Below are positions 1 to 12,264 of a stretch of 64,000 nt of DNA, piece by piece. The DNA comes from Siphonodentalium dalli (Eukaryota; Mollusca; Scaphopoda; Gadilida; Siphonodentaliidae), in the NCBI GenBank assembly GCA_032622095.1, contig CP136068.1, positions 49,160,443-49,224,442 of the forward strand, given 5' to 3'. Within the stretch, counting starts at the first letter, position 1. Every line of letters starts with the position of its first letter. A program made the translations under genes and the position numbers. The notes beneath the pieces are model-generated. The model did not search any database. It was not told the DNA's origin and worked only from the letters and a program-made list of their open reading frames with translations.

Positions 1-365
1 ACACTGCGAATGCAAATACATCGTGTTCTCACAATTAAATGTCTTTAGCGTATTATTATTATATGTATCGCGATGTGTTGTTATTATAAAGCCATGCCGC
101 ATTTTACGTAGGATCTGGACACTGGAATGTTTACGATATGATAATTGTCTATTAGTATTAACTGTGCAAGTCTTCGCATATATGCAATCTTTATATGAAT
201 ATATAATATAATTTGACTATTCCGGTAACGAAAAAAAAGAGAAACACGAGCACATGTTTATATAGATAACTGACCGTAAAACCGAAATAATATACGATAA
301 TTTATTTATACATCGTGGTAGAATATACTTATTAATATATCAAAGTCTCCATCTTATTTTACAAT

Positions 366-641
366 GAACGCTCTTTATTTAGTCATGGTAAAGGAAAATT
401 GGGACTCGACTTAGAACAGTTGTCATCGTGATTATTTACTGTTTACACCAATACACGTAAATACATGCACACGAACTTGCGATATACATGCTTTATATAT
501 CCGTCAAAGTCGTAGCAATTTCCGGTTTATTAAACTCTTTTTATTCGCACCATATAAGGAATACTCTTAACATGGAACGCTCTTTATTGAGTCATAGTGA
601 AGGAAAATGGGGACTCGAGTTGTCATCGTGAATACTTTACT
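366..641. repeat. Diverged direct duplication (about 70 bp, two copies)
   Basis: Positions 366-440 and 573-641 are diverged copies of one sequence (both hold GAACGCTCTTTATT, GGAAAAT and TTGTCATCGTG). A third partial copy of its first 16 bases is at 715-731, and the same start recurs at 50512. Nothing else is recognised in 1-747. Confidence 0.6.
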
Positions 642-747
642 AAATTATTCATCAATATACTCCCCACTTCACTGCAATGGTATGTATTCGTAACCATGAC
701 TGACTCGTCAAATTAAACGCTCTTTATTTGGTATATGTATTGGCTTT

Positions 748-1187
748 TTAGCGATAGGTTCGATTGGATATACTCACGACTGGAAGCTCCGGCAAATTTA
801 TATTCTTTACGGGAGTTGACGTTTTTCTTGGGATGGCATTCTCGTCGTTGGTCCATTTGTTTAACGTGGGGGTTGCATTTCCTCTGAGTTGTCGTCGGTA
901 GCCACTGATCGGGCCAAGTGTATTCGCGTTGTGCTCAAAACACATTTTTTCGAAGTGGACGGAACAAATTCAGGACTATTTCGTTGGCAACTATACTTCA
1001 ATAGTTTCTGATTTTGAGTAACGGGTTTCCCACAGAAATCCCACCAAATGTCACGTAAACGAACGTCGTTTGGAAATGAATGCATAATTACACCTAATTG
1101 AGAGTCACTATACTGGCCACAGCCGAAAACACTGCATTTATTTGGCATTGTCACGAATGAATTGTAAATACGGGACAATCGGGGCAT
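748..1187 (-). pseudogene. THAP-type zinc-finger sequence, interrupted by a frameshift
   Basis: THAP domains bind DNA through a C2CH zinc site (C-x2-4-C, long spacer, C-x2-H) and end in an AVPTxF-like motif. On the minus strand, an ORF from 1187 gives MPNKCSVFGC (C-x4-C), HSFPND and a WWDF core. It then leaves frame at a run of six A around 945-950. The overlapping frame (748-945) supplies MCFEH (the C-x2-H pair) and ATPTLN where AVPTIF is expected. Both halves are needed for one domain, so there is a one-base indel, or a sequence error in the homopolymer. No other exon of this gene could be placed. THAP domains occur both in host transcription factors and in P-element-like transposases; the sequence here does not decide which. 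Confidence 0.6.
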
Positions 1188-1284
1188 ATATATGGAAAAT
1201 TAAAACAACATCGTGAACACGCACCCGAATAGAGTTCACATGTCGGCTCGTGTTTTTATAAGCTTTATTTCTGACACGAAAGTG

Positions 1285-1554
1285 TTATCTACCCCGCTCA
1301 ATCGGCCTTCTATATTTCTTGTCAAAACAATAACTTTCCAAGCAACACTTATGACAAATCACAAGTGAAGATAACTCACCGGGCGTTGAAAATTCACCAC
1401 GTGTACACAATGTTATTGACATGCCATGCCCCGCAGTAATTCCATTACACCCACGCGCTCGATTCCGCATTTTCCATCGCCACTCATATGACGTCATATA
1501 GGTAGACACAATTAAATCCGACTCCGATTCCATGTTTTTAATTAGTTTACTCAT
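1285..1554 (-). CDS. Unrecognised small ORF (89 codons)
   Basis: An open frame on the minus strand starts with ATG at 1554. It has a Cys-rich C-terminal part (VICHKCCLESYCF) but matches no family I recognise. It lies just upstream, in minus-strand order, of the THAP sequence, so it could be a first exon of the same gene or a chance ORF. Two TGACGTCA sites flank or overlap its start. Confidence 0.2.
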   Translation of the reverse strand: MSKLIKNMESESDLIVSTYMTSYEWRWKMRNRARGCNGITAGHGMSITLCTRGEFSTPGELSSLVICHKCCLESYCFDKKYRRPIERGR

Positions 1555-1564
1555 TTGACGTCAT
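1488..1564. promoter_or_regulatory. Pair of TGACGTCA (CRE-type) palindromes
   Basis: Perfect 8-bp CRE consensus TGACGTCA occurs near 1489 and again near 1557, each within a slightly longer palindrome (CATATGACGTCATATA; TTTGACGTCATATGA). CREB/ATF family proteins bind this motif. Location next to the minus-strand ORFs suggests a promoter-proximal role, but this is inference. Confidence 0.3.
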
Positions 1565-1993
1565 ATGAGGATTTGCGACGGAGATAGCCGAAAACCGGTG
1601 GGGTATTATTTATTTATTTCTAGGCTTATTTATTACGCGATTGTTATGGGACTTGGATCATTGTGATCACAATAGGGGTGGCTTTCCGATAGTGTTTTGT
1701 TGTTTCATCAGGATAGTAATCCTTTAAGTCTCCTATTTATGTCTCAATATTACCATAGCTGCTGAAGGTGACATTAAACACCAAAATAACTAACTTTCAT
1801 GAAAATTCCTGTTTCGAAGTATAACTATACATGTACTAAAAAAAATTGCGAATCCCATGAATATATTTATATATAACTGTTTTGTTGTGATATCCTACTT
1901 TGGTCATGATGCTCACTTGTTTTATGTGAAGCAGTCAAGCATAGAAAATCTTCAAACATTAATAAATGCAAGTTTATATCACTAAGTCATGGC
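1555..1993. other. No feature recognised
   Basis: AT-rich sequence without coding signal, recognised repeat or splice structure. Confidence 0.5.
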
Positions 1994-2170
1994 CAGGGTT
2001 GGGGTAATTGTAATTTGTAATTGTAATTGAATGTAATTAATTACATTTTCCCAAGTAATTGGATGTAATTTGTAATTGAAGTTTTTTTTCAATTACATGT
2101 AATTGAATGTAATTAATTACATTGAGAAAAGGGGTGTAATTTCAATTACATTTCAATTACATTCCAAAAA
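1994..2170. mobile_element. Terminal region of a hAT-like element with GTAATT-rich end
   Basis: The sequence starts CAGGGTTGGGGTAATTG and continues as degenerate GTAATT repeats. It is nearly identical to the reverse complement of the right end of the complete element at 36081-37665, so it is an end of the same family. A matching terminus, ending CCCCAACCCTG, is at 8124. Both ends are bordered by the pentamer ATGGC (1989-1993 and 8125-8129), so 1994-8124 may be one old element, but the expected 8-bp duplication is not seen. Confidence 0.6.
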
Positions 2171-2408
2171 TACAGACTCATGGCAATATGTTTTATAATT
2201 GTTATAGATTGTTTATCTCTTCCCGGCCACAATTACATGTACAACAACAACAACATAACTTTTATACAACCCGATTTCAAGTCTACAAACTCAAAAGGAA
2301 TTATAAAGAGGTTTATTTATGATGAAATCAAGCATAATTTGCAGTGAAATCTGTTTATAGTTGCAATGAAATTGCCTTGATTTAGGGGCTAACAAGATTT
2401 CTCCCTTT

Positions 2409-2602
2409 TAGTATGCCCCATAGGGTGTCTCGCATATATAAGAGAATGCATTGGCCTAACAATATTTACCTTGACTTTGTAAGCCAGTGCATTCTCTTAT
2501 ATATGCGAGGCTCCCTATGGGAGACTTGCATGTATAAGAGAATGCACTGGCACAGGGTCTTTAATGCTGCACCAGCACAGCTCTCGTCATGAAAGGGTAA
2601 AT
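2409..2602. mobile_element. MITE fragment with the TATATGCGAG palindrome core
   Basis: Contains the inverted modules CTCGCATATATAAGAGAATG and its complement, separated by the TTACCTTGACTTTGTAAGCC spacer. It ends CTCTCGTCATGAAAGGGTAA, the right terminus of the 'CATGAAAGGGTTAA' family. The left terminus is missing. Confidence 0.7.
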
Positions 2603-3280
2603 GTAGGAACATATGCACTATCTTCAACATGTAATTTCTGTCCATGATTTGTGTGATGCCTGTGAATACCAGTATGGCTGCTTCTTATTAGAAGTGATGT
2701 TAAAGTATCATCTCATTCATGGATAATTCATGGGAATATATAGCTATTTTATTGATTGGAGCATTAGTACTCCGCAATTCGCTATCCAGGTATTTATATG
2801 TAGGTCAGGACATTAAAGTCTGGTCTAGGTCACCACTGTCTGGTAAAATAAAGTGTATTACCTATATATTAATATCCCTATGGCAATATAAATCAATTGC
2901 TACATTTACGTCCCCTCTCGAGTGATGATCTCGACCCTATTTTAGTTCCCTCCTCAATTGTTATTTGGATAATTTTTAAATAAACTTTTTTCTCTTGCCT
3001 TTACCAGCCTTAACCATCAAATTACGTATTATTGACCCATTAATTAGTCTATTTGGATCAAATTGGACAATCTAAATCACCTTGTATTATATAAGATAAA
3101 ATACGTACTGCTTCAATATCTCGAGTTGACCATGACCATTTATGTTTGGAAGAACAATATAAAAAATAAAATTTTCCCTCCTGTCCCATTTTTCAGAAGA
3201 AGTTGGATTTAAATCCAGAAATTTATTTATATTGACCATTCTAAAATTTTGTTTCTGTTGGGGGGGATTACTGTCAGTAA
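2603..3280. other. No feature recognised
   Basis: AT-rich intergenic sequence. The short ORFs here show no family signature. Confidence 0.4.
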
Positions 3281-3920
3281 TAACCCTTTCTTTACTAATG
3301 GATTCTTCCATTCAGTTATAAAAGTATACATTGGAATGGTCCATTATTAATTTGGAGGATTTAAGGACATATGAGCAGACGTTACCGATGTTACTGAATA
3401 TATTTGGCGACAACATTATTCGAGAGCACGATTTTATAGTGTGCAAACAGTGCAAATAAAGTTTTATTTTTAATCGTTGTATTGCGTGATCCATAACCGG
3501 AAAATCTTAATTTTATTCCCAATGATTCAGTGATTTTAGAGACACTCGGTAGTCGATGTCAAGGCCGTTAATTGTGGCAGATGCAAACCAAATGCAACAA
3601 ACAGTCTATATGACATTTAAATGAAAAATATGAAGTTTTTTCCATGATACTGACATTGAAAAAAATCTCCCTATTTTTCACTAAATCTCCCTATTTCTGA
3701 GGACAAATCTCCCTATTTCCAATTTTGAAAGTAAACAGGTCTGGACGGCACGCAGACAAAATAATATTACAAGTGCAGAAGAATTCATATTCATTGGCGG
3801 GAAATGTTCAGGTAATATGTAAATTAGATAATAACAATTATGGTTGTTTGTTGAGCTTATTATCTGGACATTTCCTAAGGGAATTACTCATCAATGAGTA
3901 TTTAGCATAGAAAGGGTTAA
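3281..3920. mobile_element. TTAA-type MITE, 'CCCTTTCTATACT' family, interrupted
   Basis: The left end TAACCCTTTCTTTACTAATGG and the right end GAGTATTTAGCATAGAAAGGGTTAA match the inverted termini of the family seen complete at 31523-31737. The middle (about 3360-3720) differs and is probably an insertion. Confidence 0.6.
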
Positions 3921-4175
3921 GGGGGTGTTTATATGGGTAACCTGGTCTGGCTAACCTATAATGGCACATGTTAAAAATTATTTGAATTTATATTAGGTGA
4001 GTCAGCTCTGTTTCAGAGACCGGACAAGCCTGTTCCCAGTCATCCGGGCAAGCATTTTCCCCATGCAAACACTTCATCCCAGACTTGATCTGATCAGTGC
4101 AGCTAATAGAGATGTACATGTAGCATAAAACATGCACTTACCACAACTTGTACAATTTAGAATGAAGGCATTATG

Positions 4176-5560
4176 CAGGGTTTCCGCCAAGAGGAAATTA
4201 ATGAGTCCGATTTGGGGAAACACATAACGCGACGGGACGACCATGGTTCGTCCCGTCGGGCGAAAACTTTTGTTATTTGACACTGAAAAGTAGCCATTTC
4301 CTTGCACCTGAGTGTCCCACAAAGCAATCCAAAGCTACGACGCAAGTCGATCATTTTCTGTGGGAGCATTAATTATGTTGATGGTATCCAGATAATTAAT
4401 CATGTAATGTAATTACGCACGTAAGACTGCCGTCTGATTGAAGACTATATCAAGCTACAAGTTACAGTGTTTAAAAATTTATAACTTACAATAACATTCC
4501 CGACAGGTATAATGAAACTAAACACTAAAAAGCATCTATGCATTGTCCAATAATACCTAGCTGGGAGAATTTCAAGTAGCTTCCGTGAAAATGAAACTGA
4601 TATATTCCATGTATTCTGTCAATCGTAAAACTATTTGTGCGCTGTGACGTCATATATACTGCAGGGTTTGTCTGCAGGAGATATTTATAGCAGCGAAATA
4701 TGAATGGTAGCCAAATCTTTCAAACTCGGAACGTGTAGCTTGTCAATAGTCTGTATTTGTCCAACAACTGACGACCGCTGCTATAGTTTTAACCAACGTG
4801 TTATAAAATATAATTGAGTTTTGGGAACATGTGCGGCGTTGTTGGTGTTTGGGGACCCAGGCGGGACAACGAAACTATTATTGACCGTACTTTGACTTTT
4901 GACTTTATCTCCATATTTGGGGGGGGGGGGGGGTATGTTTTTTGTGTTTATCCTCCATGCATGTAATATGGGTCAAATGAATGGTGTTGTCACTATGAAT
5001 TCCCGCTATAAAGACTGATTTGGGACAGGTTCCGTATTGTTATAGTACGATAGCACGGGATCTCGGAGGTAGATACCTCCTTTGGTAGGAGACCCGCCTG
5101 TTGCATGGCGTATGTTGATCCCTACTCTGCCTATCTCAGCAATTCGGCATTCTTTGATCAAATTATGTAATCGTACGATAGCACGGGATCTCCGAGCGTG
5201 AGTAGTTTCAACCACAGAAATCCCGTGCAAAATAATATCCGTACTCAGCAGTCCGACATTCTTTGATGTTACCGCGACATTTATTACGCTGTATATAACG
5301 TCGCTATTACAATGCACACTAATCATTACGTTGTAGATTTGGCGCTTTGATTTCAAAGGGTTACGCTGTACCGGTAACACACTGTGCTCAATTGACCCGC
5401 TTTTTCACCAGTACTCTGTTTAACCCCCCGAACTCCCGTTGCAGCCAGATTTTTTATGACATATTGCTGCTGACTTTTGGTACATGTATGAATAAAACAG
5501 ATCATCTGCGAGGGGAATGGGTCCGTGGGACGGACCCGCAGCCGGCCTGGCGGAAACCCT
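4176..5560. mobile_element. Non-autonomous hAT-like element, copy 1 (1.4 kb)
   Basis: The termini are CAGGGTTTCCGCC and GGCGGAAACCCT, flanked by an 8-bp duplication GCATTATG (4168-4175 and 5561-5568). Length and target-site size fit the hAT superfamily. The interior holds no recognisable transposase. It is homologous end to end to 25547-27011 in the opposite orientation, including the shared GACTGATTTGGGACAGG and AATTGAGTTTT stretches. Confidence 0.8.
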
Positions 5561-6670
5561 GCATTATGACACCAAAGAAATTGGGGGGGTATACAATCCA
5601 TTCATCTTTTCTCCAGGTAATCTGGTCTGTGCTAGATTTCTTTTACCATGTAAACAACTCCTGCATTCAGCTCGGGTATCCGGGTTGGCTCTATTGGCCA
5701 GGCTAGCTTTGTTGCATAAAATAGGACCTATATAAACTATCATTGTACTGGACCTATGCTCCAGTTATCACATTAAATTTACAGTACATCAAAATATTAA
5801 AATGGTTGGAGTGTCCAGATTTACAGAGGTTTCTTGCACTTGTTATTAAGAGCTTGTTTACATTATGCAGTTCCCTGTATAAGGACTAACATTGAAGCCC
5901 CCAGCCGCCCACATATATTTTCTAACTTGAGACAGCTATTTGATATATAAATATCATTGTACTTGGTCCATGCTCTAGTTGTCACATTAACTTTACAATA
6001 CATCAAAATTAATGGTTGGAGCTGCCAGCTTTACTGAAGTTTCCTTCACATTGTTACTAAGAGCTTGTTTGCATTATGCAGTTGGGTGAAAAGGACCAAC
6101 ATTGCACTTCTGTTTAATATTGTCAAGCTGGGTTTGAGATTGCAATAAATTGGCTAAATGGATAGATGATACTGTGCAAAAGTCTCTATTGGTGAAGAGA
6201 ATTTTATATGTGGGGAAAAATTATATGACAGATAGGTTGTAAGCCATTATTTCTTTCACTATACTTATGTTGACTAACGGAAAGGCCTTAGTTGTTGTTA
6301 TTATCATTCCGGAGGGCTAGGTGTAATTTTTTGTTAACCCAGACAGATGTTAATTTCACATTGTCAGACAACCACTTACCTGTATTGGATTACCTACACA
6401 TCTAATGGGGAGAGAGATAGCCATAGCTGGGAAGTCTTCATGTCAGGAGAAAATTAGTCATGACAGTATTGGATATCTGTGGTGTCTGTTTTCAACCTGT
6501 ATTAATATGCAATGATTTTTCCATGTTAACCCTTTGGTTCATGAATCAATTTTGTTCAGGATTCATTCATTGGAGTGTTCAGATAAATTGGCAGATGACT
6601 GGCAGAGATACACTTTATATGAGTTTTATTACACTTATGTTTATTGTCAGGCTATTTTTGAGATTGTACA

Positions 6671-7062
6671 TTAACCCTTTACCCAACAAACCGGCCAAAA
6701 CCGGCCAAATAAAGCTTCAACAGCCTAAAATATCTTGGGTCTGTCTCAATAAAACCATACAAATATGGATATCATTGGAACCGGCTCCTTGACCACATTG
6801 TGATAGTTACAGTTATGCCCTGTGCCAATGCATTCTCTTATATATGCGAGTCGACCATAGGTCGCCTCGCATATATAAGAGAATGCATTGGCCTAAAAAA
6901 AATCTTTTTTTTACCATTTTTTTCTTACATTCTTTAACAATTTTATAATTTTTAATGTGTTAAGCCAATGCATTCTCTTATATATGCGAGGCGACCTATG
7001 GTCGACTCGCATATATAAGAGAATGCATTGGCACAGGGCCCTTCTGTTGGGTAAAGGGTTAA
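6671..7062. mobile_element. TTAA-type MITE, 'CCCTTTACCCAACA' family, complete
   Basis: Bounded by TTAACCCTTTACCCAACA and TGTTGGGTAAAGGGTTAA, i.e. inverted termini on TTAA targets, as in piggyBac-derived MITEs. The interior holds two head-to-head copies of the CCAATGCATTCTCTTATATA module, each itself a hairpin, around an A/T spacer. It is nearly identical to 30498-30896 and is related to 43916-44191 and 54109-54507. Confidence 0.85.
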
Positions 7063-7324
7063 GCGACCAAAATGGATAGATTTGTTCGAAAGTCAATATG
7101 CATTGGTCACGAATTTACTTACCGGTATATTCACCACCATCGTGGTCTATAATTAAGGACTAACAACGTCATGCTGCTTGTTTCAGAAAAGTAGATATGC
7201 TTGCACTGTATATCATACCACTATCATCATTGGAGAGTATTATGAAGCAAATGTGCTGATGTATAAGCAGCATTCACCAGCATTCACAGGGAAATATCAT
7301 AAATAAATACACAAAAAACATAAT

Positions 7325-7727
7325 ATGTGACCCGCCATATCAAATCCAGTCGTAAGTCGGGATTTTTTTACCCTGTGCCAATGCATTCTCCTAATGCATT
7401 GGCCTAACAATTTTTTACAATTTTAATAATTTTTTCTTGCATTCTTTAACAATTTTATAATTTCACCCATACAGAGCCCAAGACAAACATGAGCAGACGA
7501 CACTCTTCTATATGCTTCTATATATGTGTGGGGCTCCCTACAGGGTAATGGATGTTTTTTATTTTATGTCCTAAAAATTGTAAGAAACATTTATTTAAAA
7601 AAAATGATAAAAAATTGTTAGGCCAATGCATTCTCTTATATATGCGAGGCGACCTATACAAGAGAATGCATTGGCACAGGGTAAAAAAATCCCGACTTAC
7701 GACTGGATTTGATATGGCAGGTCACAT
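7325..7727. mobile_element. MITE with GTGACCCGCCATATC inverted termini
   Basis: Inverted termini of about 60 bp (GTGACCCGCCATATCAAATC and its complement) enclose the same CCAATGCATTCTC palindrome core and ACAATTTT spacer as the TTAA families. The outer TIR is unrelated to theirs. Confidence 0.75.
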
Positions 7728-7939
7728 ATATTCCCATAATATATTCCCAATAAGTTGATGCACAACTTCATGGTGAAACATCACCAATGCATGTAAACGT
7801 AAACAGTTGATGTGATTATTGCTTTGCTTCTTTCTATTGTTTCAATCGTCTCTTGTGTCCATGTTATGTAGTGATGTTTTTTATTCAATCAAATTTGAAA
7901 TTTTAATTTGATTTATTTCATTATTTATTCCTATGCGAT

Positions 7940-8124
7940 CAAAATGGTTGGAAACTAACAATTGTAATCAGATGTAATCAAAAAGTAATCGATTACATTT
8001 ACTAAAGTAATTGTAATCATAATCGATTACATTGAAGAAGAAAAAATCAGTAATCATAATCATGTAAATCAAAAGTAATTGTAATCGTAATCAATTACAT
8101 TGGCATGTCATCCCCCCAACCCTG
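7940..8124. mobile_element. GTAATC-rich terminus ending CCCCAACCCTG
   Basis: Degenerate GTAATC/GTAATT repeats end in CCCCCCAACCCTG, the inverted counterpart of the terminus at 1994. It may be the right end of a 6-kb element starting there, or a separate remnant. Confidence 0.5.
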
Positions 8125-8400
8125 ATGGCAAGATTAAACTAGTCATCACTTTGGATATCTGTGGTGTCTGTTTTCAACCGGTAATGTGCTATGATTATTC
8201 CATGTTAACCCCTCTGGTATACATGTACGTATATGTACTGGGCAAAGCTCTTGTTGTCACATTATTTACAATACATTTAAAGAGTTTTGCCTTGCTAGCG
8301 ATGTCTGCACATATTAATAATAAGACTTGTTCTCATATTTAGTGTGCTGTATATGGACCAACAATTTCATTGCCCTGCTGTAGTTGAGAGTACGTGTGGC

Positions 8401-8636
8401 TTAACCCTTTGAGTGCCAGGGGCCGATCTCATCGGCCCTAAACCTACAAAATAAGTCTGTTAAAGAATATAAGAATAAATTATTAAAATTGTAAAAAAAA
8501 AAAAAGAAGATTGTTAGTCCAATGCATTCTCTTATATATGCGAGGCGACCTATGGTCGACTCGCATATATAAGAGAATGCATTGGCACAGGGTATATGGG
8601 TTGATACAAAAATCGACCTGGCACTCAAAGGGTTAA
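8401..8636. mobile_element. TTAA-type MITE, 'CCCTTTGAGTGCCAGG' family, complete
   Basis: Termini are TTAACCCTTTGAGTGCCAGG and CCTGGCACTCAAAGGGTTAA. The interior has the CCAATGCATTCTC palindrome core plus GGCCGATCTCATCGGCC. Another complete copy, reversed, is at 51281-51520; a relative with a different middle is at 31033-31356. Confidence 0.85.
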
Positions 8637-10380
8637 ACAGACATGGCTCATTCGAGCTTTCAGAGTTTGTATTCATAATTAGGAAGGAGGTATAAGATAG
8701 GTTGATAAATACATGGAATATTGATATACCGGCTTCATATGCTCTGAATTGTATTTTTCATGACTTGAATGCATCTCTCTGGGACATATGATGCCCAAAG
8801 AAAGGTAGTTCAAGTATTTATCATCCTATTTCGATACCGGGAAAAGTTCAAAAGTGAATATTAGGTGTATTTTGGAGCGCAAACCGCCATGTGGCATTAA
8901 ATGGATAGCTTTGTGTAACAGACTCCATGAGTGAAGAGATTTGATCATCATGCAGGTTACATAACTACAATTAAACTGCTTGGTTCTGCCCATTCCATCT
9001 ATCCATTCCAGAAATAATATATGTTTGCACTACATATCATGTCTTAAGGCTAGCATCATTGTACATATTATGGAGAGGGGCGATACAATTCTAGCAAAAT
9101 CTCCTTAGCAGAATTAAATTAGTCATCACTTTGGATATCTGCAGTCAGTGCGGTGTCTGTTTACACCCTGTATTATGCAGTGATTACTCCATGTTGGAAA
9201 CGTTTTATGTACTTAAAGTCATATTGTGGACTTATTTCAGAGAATTGCATTCGATCAGGCCTTTAGATTAGGCTAATTTGGGGACATTTTGGGGGACCAA
9301 AGGGGTGGGTTTGCGAGGGGGGGGGGGGTACCCCTCATGACTATTGGGGGGTACGGGGTTTCCCCCGGGGAGAATTTTTTTAAAAAGTAAGCCTAAAATG
9401 GGGGCTGTCTGGTTGGTTCTGAAGCATATGAAAGGTGAAAGAAATGTACCAATGGCCCTCATATCATTTCCAGGCAACTTGGGCTTATATCAGCATTCAG
9501 CAAGTTATGTTACTCTTATATTTTCAAGTTTTGTAGTTCACAATCTGTCATTTATTGACCACTTGGGAATATTGGATCATTTGACATCAACAAAGCCATT
9601 TTATAGATGTATGGTGCTTGAAAGTTCACCAAGCAGTCCACCAACACACTGATCATGGGTATTTCCAATTAAAATTTTATTTAATCTAACTATATGTGAA
9701 CCTGAAAACAGTTAGAAAGTTGATTTGTTGTGGTCAAATGAAGCAATATACACACACAATCAGGTCATAAAAAGAGTGATTTTGCAGTGACATTTTGTCA
9801 AATGTGCCTTCTAATTTGGGGACATTTCTATAATTTGGGGACATCGGTAAACGCTGTGAGTTGTGGGGAATATTAAGGCCTGATTCGATCACCCCAGATT
9901 TAATGTTAACCCTTTGGTATATATAATATATATATCTGTATGTACATGTATTTGTAATGGGTCAATTCTCTAGTTGTCACATTAACGTTACAATATGCAG
10001 TCTAGAAATTGGGCCCGGCAAAAAGCAATGCCGTGGGAAACGCTGTGGTGACATTTGGAATCTAACATGCCACCGCATTAAATTTGCTGTTGGACATTTT
10101 TCCTGATTTCGAGGGCTGCAATAAATTAATCTCTTCACTACTGATTGAAGTCATTACATTGTATGCAGGGCCGTTGATGTTCTGGGCATTTTCTAGTGAA
10201 AATATATAGCGGGAATTTCGAAAAAACCTCAACACTGACTCCTTAGAAAGGCTAGATGTATTATTATTCACATTCCTGAAACACCATACACTGTTTCAAA
10301 CATCAAGATACAATGGTTCCGATGTACTAATTTCTTACTTCTAGTTATGCATAATAAGCAACCCCTAGTATTCTGAAGTA
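8637..10380. other. No gene recognised; G-rich patch
   Basis: Holds fragments of the local duplications and poly-G runs near 9318. The phrase AATTTGGGGACAT recurs at 9275, 9816 and 9833. A weak inverted pair CGATCAGGCCTT (9250) and AAGGCCTGATTCG (9881) may bound a decayed element. ORFs here look fortuitous. Confidence 0.4.
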
Positions 10381-10587
10381 CAATAATGCCCTAAATAATC
10401 GACTCCTTAACCACAGCAGAATTATGGGTAACTTTTCAGGATTTATTCTGAAATATGTCTTATTAATCGGAAAGCTCTCACTGAGAGCTTTCCGATGAAT
10501 GGCAACAAGCCATATTTCCGACTAAATCCTGAAAAGTTACCCATAATTCTGCTGTGGTTAAGGAGTCGATTATTTAGAGCATTACTA
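10381..10587. mobile_element. Long-palindrome MITE, 'CAGTAATGCCC' family, copy 1
   Basis: A near-perfect inverted repeat (arms about 95 bp) from CAATAATGCCCTAAATAATC to TAGAGCATTACTA, flanked by TA on both sides, as for Tc1/mariner-type MITEs. The tip is GAAAGCTCTCACTGAGAGCTTTC. Confidence 0.85.
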
Positions 10588-11687
10588 TATAGGTCCATAC
10601 TGACGTACTTAGTTCAGACCTGCAGCACACATCGTGACATTTTACTTCCTTACTGACGTACTCCGTTCAGACCTGTAGCACACAGCGTGACATTTTACTT
10701 TCTTACTGAGTACTGACATGCAAGAGGTTGAAGAGGTTGAAGTGGCTTGCCTTGCTAGGGATGCTAGGGATGACTGCACATTGTTACAATGACCTTATCA
10801 TACATTATGTCAATTTATACTCAGAGCATTACTGTACCTGTACCAGAAATAATATTTACTTGAATTGTTTATCATAACGCCCTGTTCTATGGCAGGATTA
10901 CCAATCTGGTTATCGGTTTTTCAACTGTAATATGCAGTGAGTATTCCAGTGATTAAAATCTTATTGTATCACTTCCAGGCCATAATTACAACAACATTTT
11001 TGTTTAAACTGGGGGGGGGGGAGAGAACACTATCTTTAATTATGTAGGTAGGTCATGGCATGAATCTCTACTCTGGCTACACCTGTAGAGATTGTATTCC
11101 GCTCGTTCAAAACTTTTTAATGTTCTGACCATTTCTGACGGGGAACTTTTTTTATAAAAAAAACAATAGGTAGGTAATATATTTATTAGTTAATACTTGC
11201 TCCATAATAACATATTTCACAGTAAGTGAAGATCCCAGCTCAAGATTGCATGATTTAGGCAACTTATGTGAGCTGATTTTGCTTTGCGCCATTTACAATC
11301 TTGGCATTCCTGGGTAATCAATTAAATATTCATTGCAAATTTACACACAAAACTCATGTAATCTCGTGCTGCATGGGACAATCCTTACTGTGAAATACAT
11401 TATGAATGAACAAGTATTAACTTAGAAATACATACCCGGCGTTGGTTTTTCTATGCTATAAAGATTCCCTTAATAATCTGGTCAGAACATCAAAAAGTTC
11501 CTAGGTTCTGAATGATTGTCAAAAAGTTCCTAAGTTCTGAACGGGTGGAATATGATTTTTATGGGCATATCCAGAGTAGAGATTCATGGTATGATCTATT
11601 AGTTAGGGTGCTCAGATAACGCATTGTGTTTGTGATATGTGCTGTGTATGCACACACTTCATTTTGTGGAATGCCACCCTATAGCTA

Positions 11688-11900
11688 CAGTAATGGCATA
11701 AATAATCGACTCCTTAACCACTGCAGAATTATGGGTAACTTTTCAGGATTTAGTCGGAAATATGGCTTGTTGCCATTCATTGGAAAGCTCTCAGTGAGAG
11801 CTTTCCGATGAATGGCAACAAGCCATATTTCCGACTATATCCTGAAAAGTTACCCATAATTCTGCTGTGGTTAAGGAGTCGATTATTTAGGGCATTACTG
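11688..11900. mobile_element. Long-palindrome MITE, 'CAGTAATGCCC' family, copy 2
   Basis: Runs from CAGTAATGGCATAAATAATC to GATTATTTAGGGCATTACTG with TA on both sides; the arms pair almost perfectly. Confidence 0.85.
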
Positions 11901-12264
11901 TAGTCGGTAAGCCACTATAGATATTCAATCTGGTGACGGCTAGCAAAGCATTCTCAACGACTTGGCCATTTCCGCACTAATGTTATTTCCTCAGTGAAGC
12001 GGAAATTTATGGCGGACTCGATGAGAATGCTAACAAAGATCTTATTTCATTCAACCTCACTAGAGATAAAGGAATTTATGAAACAACTACATGTATATTT
12101 CAATGCTGGACTTCATTCTTGGAATACCTCTAATTATTAATAAGGGACTGTCATGTGATTTAATGGAGTTATTGGTAAATAGTTTGCAATTTAATACATA
12201 CATGTAGGCTTTTAACAATTCCCTTCTGAATACTTATCGAGCTACCCCATTGTCATTAGATATG

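Larger units (their letters stand above)
5728..10945. repeat. Old local duplications upstream of the kinase gene
   Basis: Positions 5728-5880 and 5946-6095 are diverged copies (ATCATTGTACT, TCACATTAA, TTACA.TACATCAAAAT, AAGAGCTTGTTT). Another shared segment (TTTGGATATCTG, GGTGTCTGTTT, CCATGTTAACCC) occurs near 6460, 8135 and 9128, with further fragments near 9905, 10745 and 10915. The pattern suggests several decayed copies of a 1-2 kb unit with later insertions between them. No gene is recognised across 5.6-13.8 kb. Confidence 0.5.

Noticed and set aside
5006-5735. ORFs of 72-124 codons
   Set aside because: They lie in or next to the non-autonomous hAT-like element, overlap each other on both strands and show no family motif.
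9344-9652. 102-codon ORF starting MGGTGFPPGRIF
   Set aside because: Starts in a poly-G patch with no recognised domain or splice sites.
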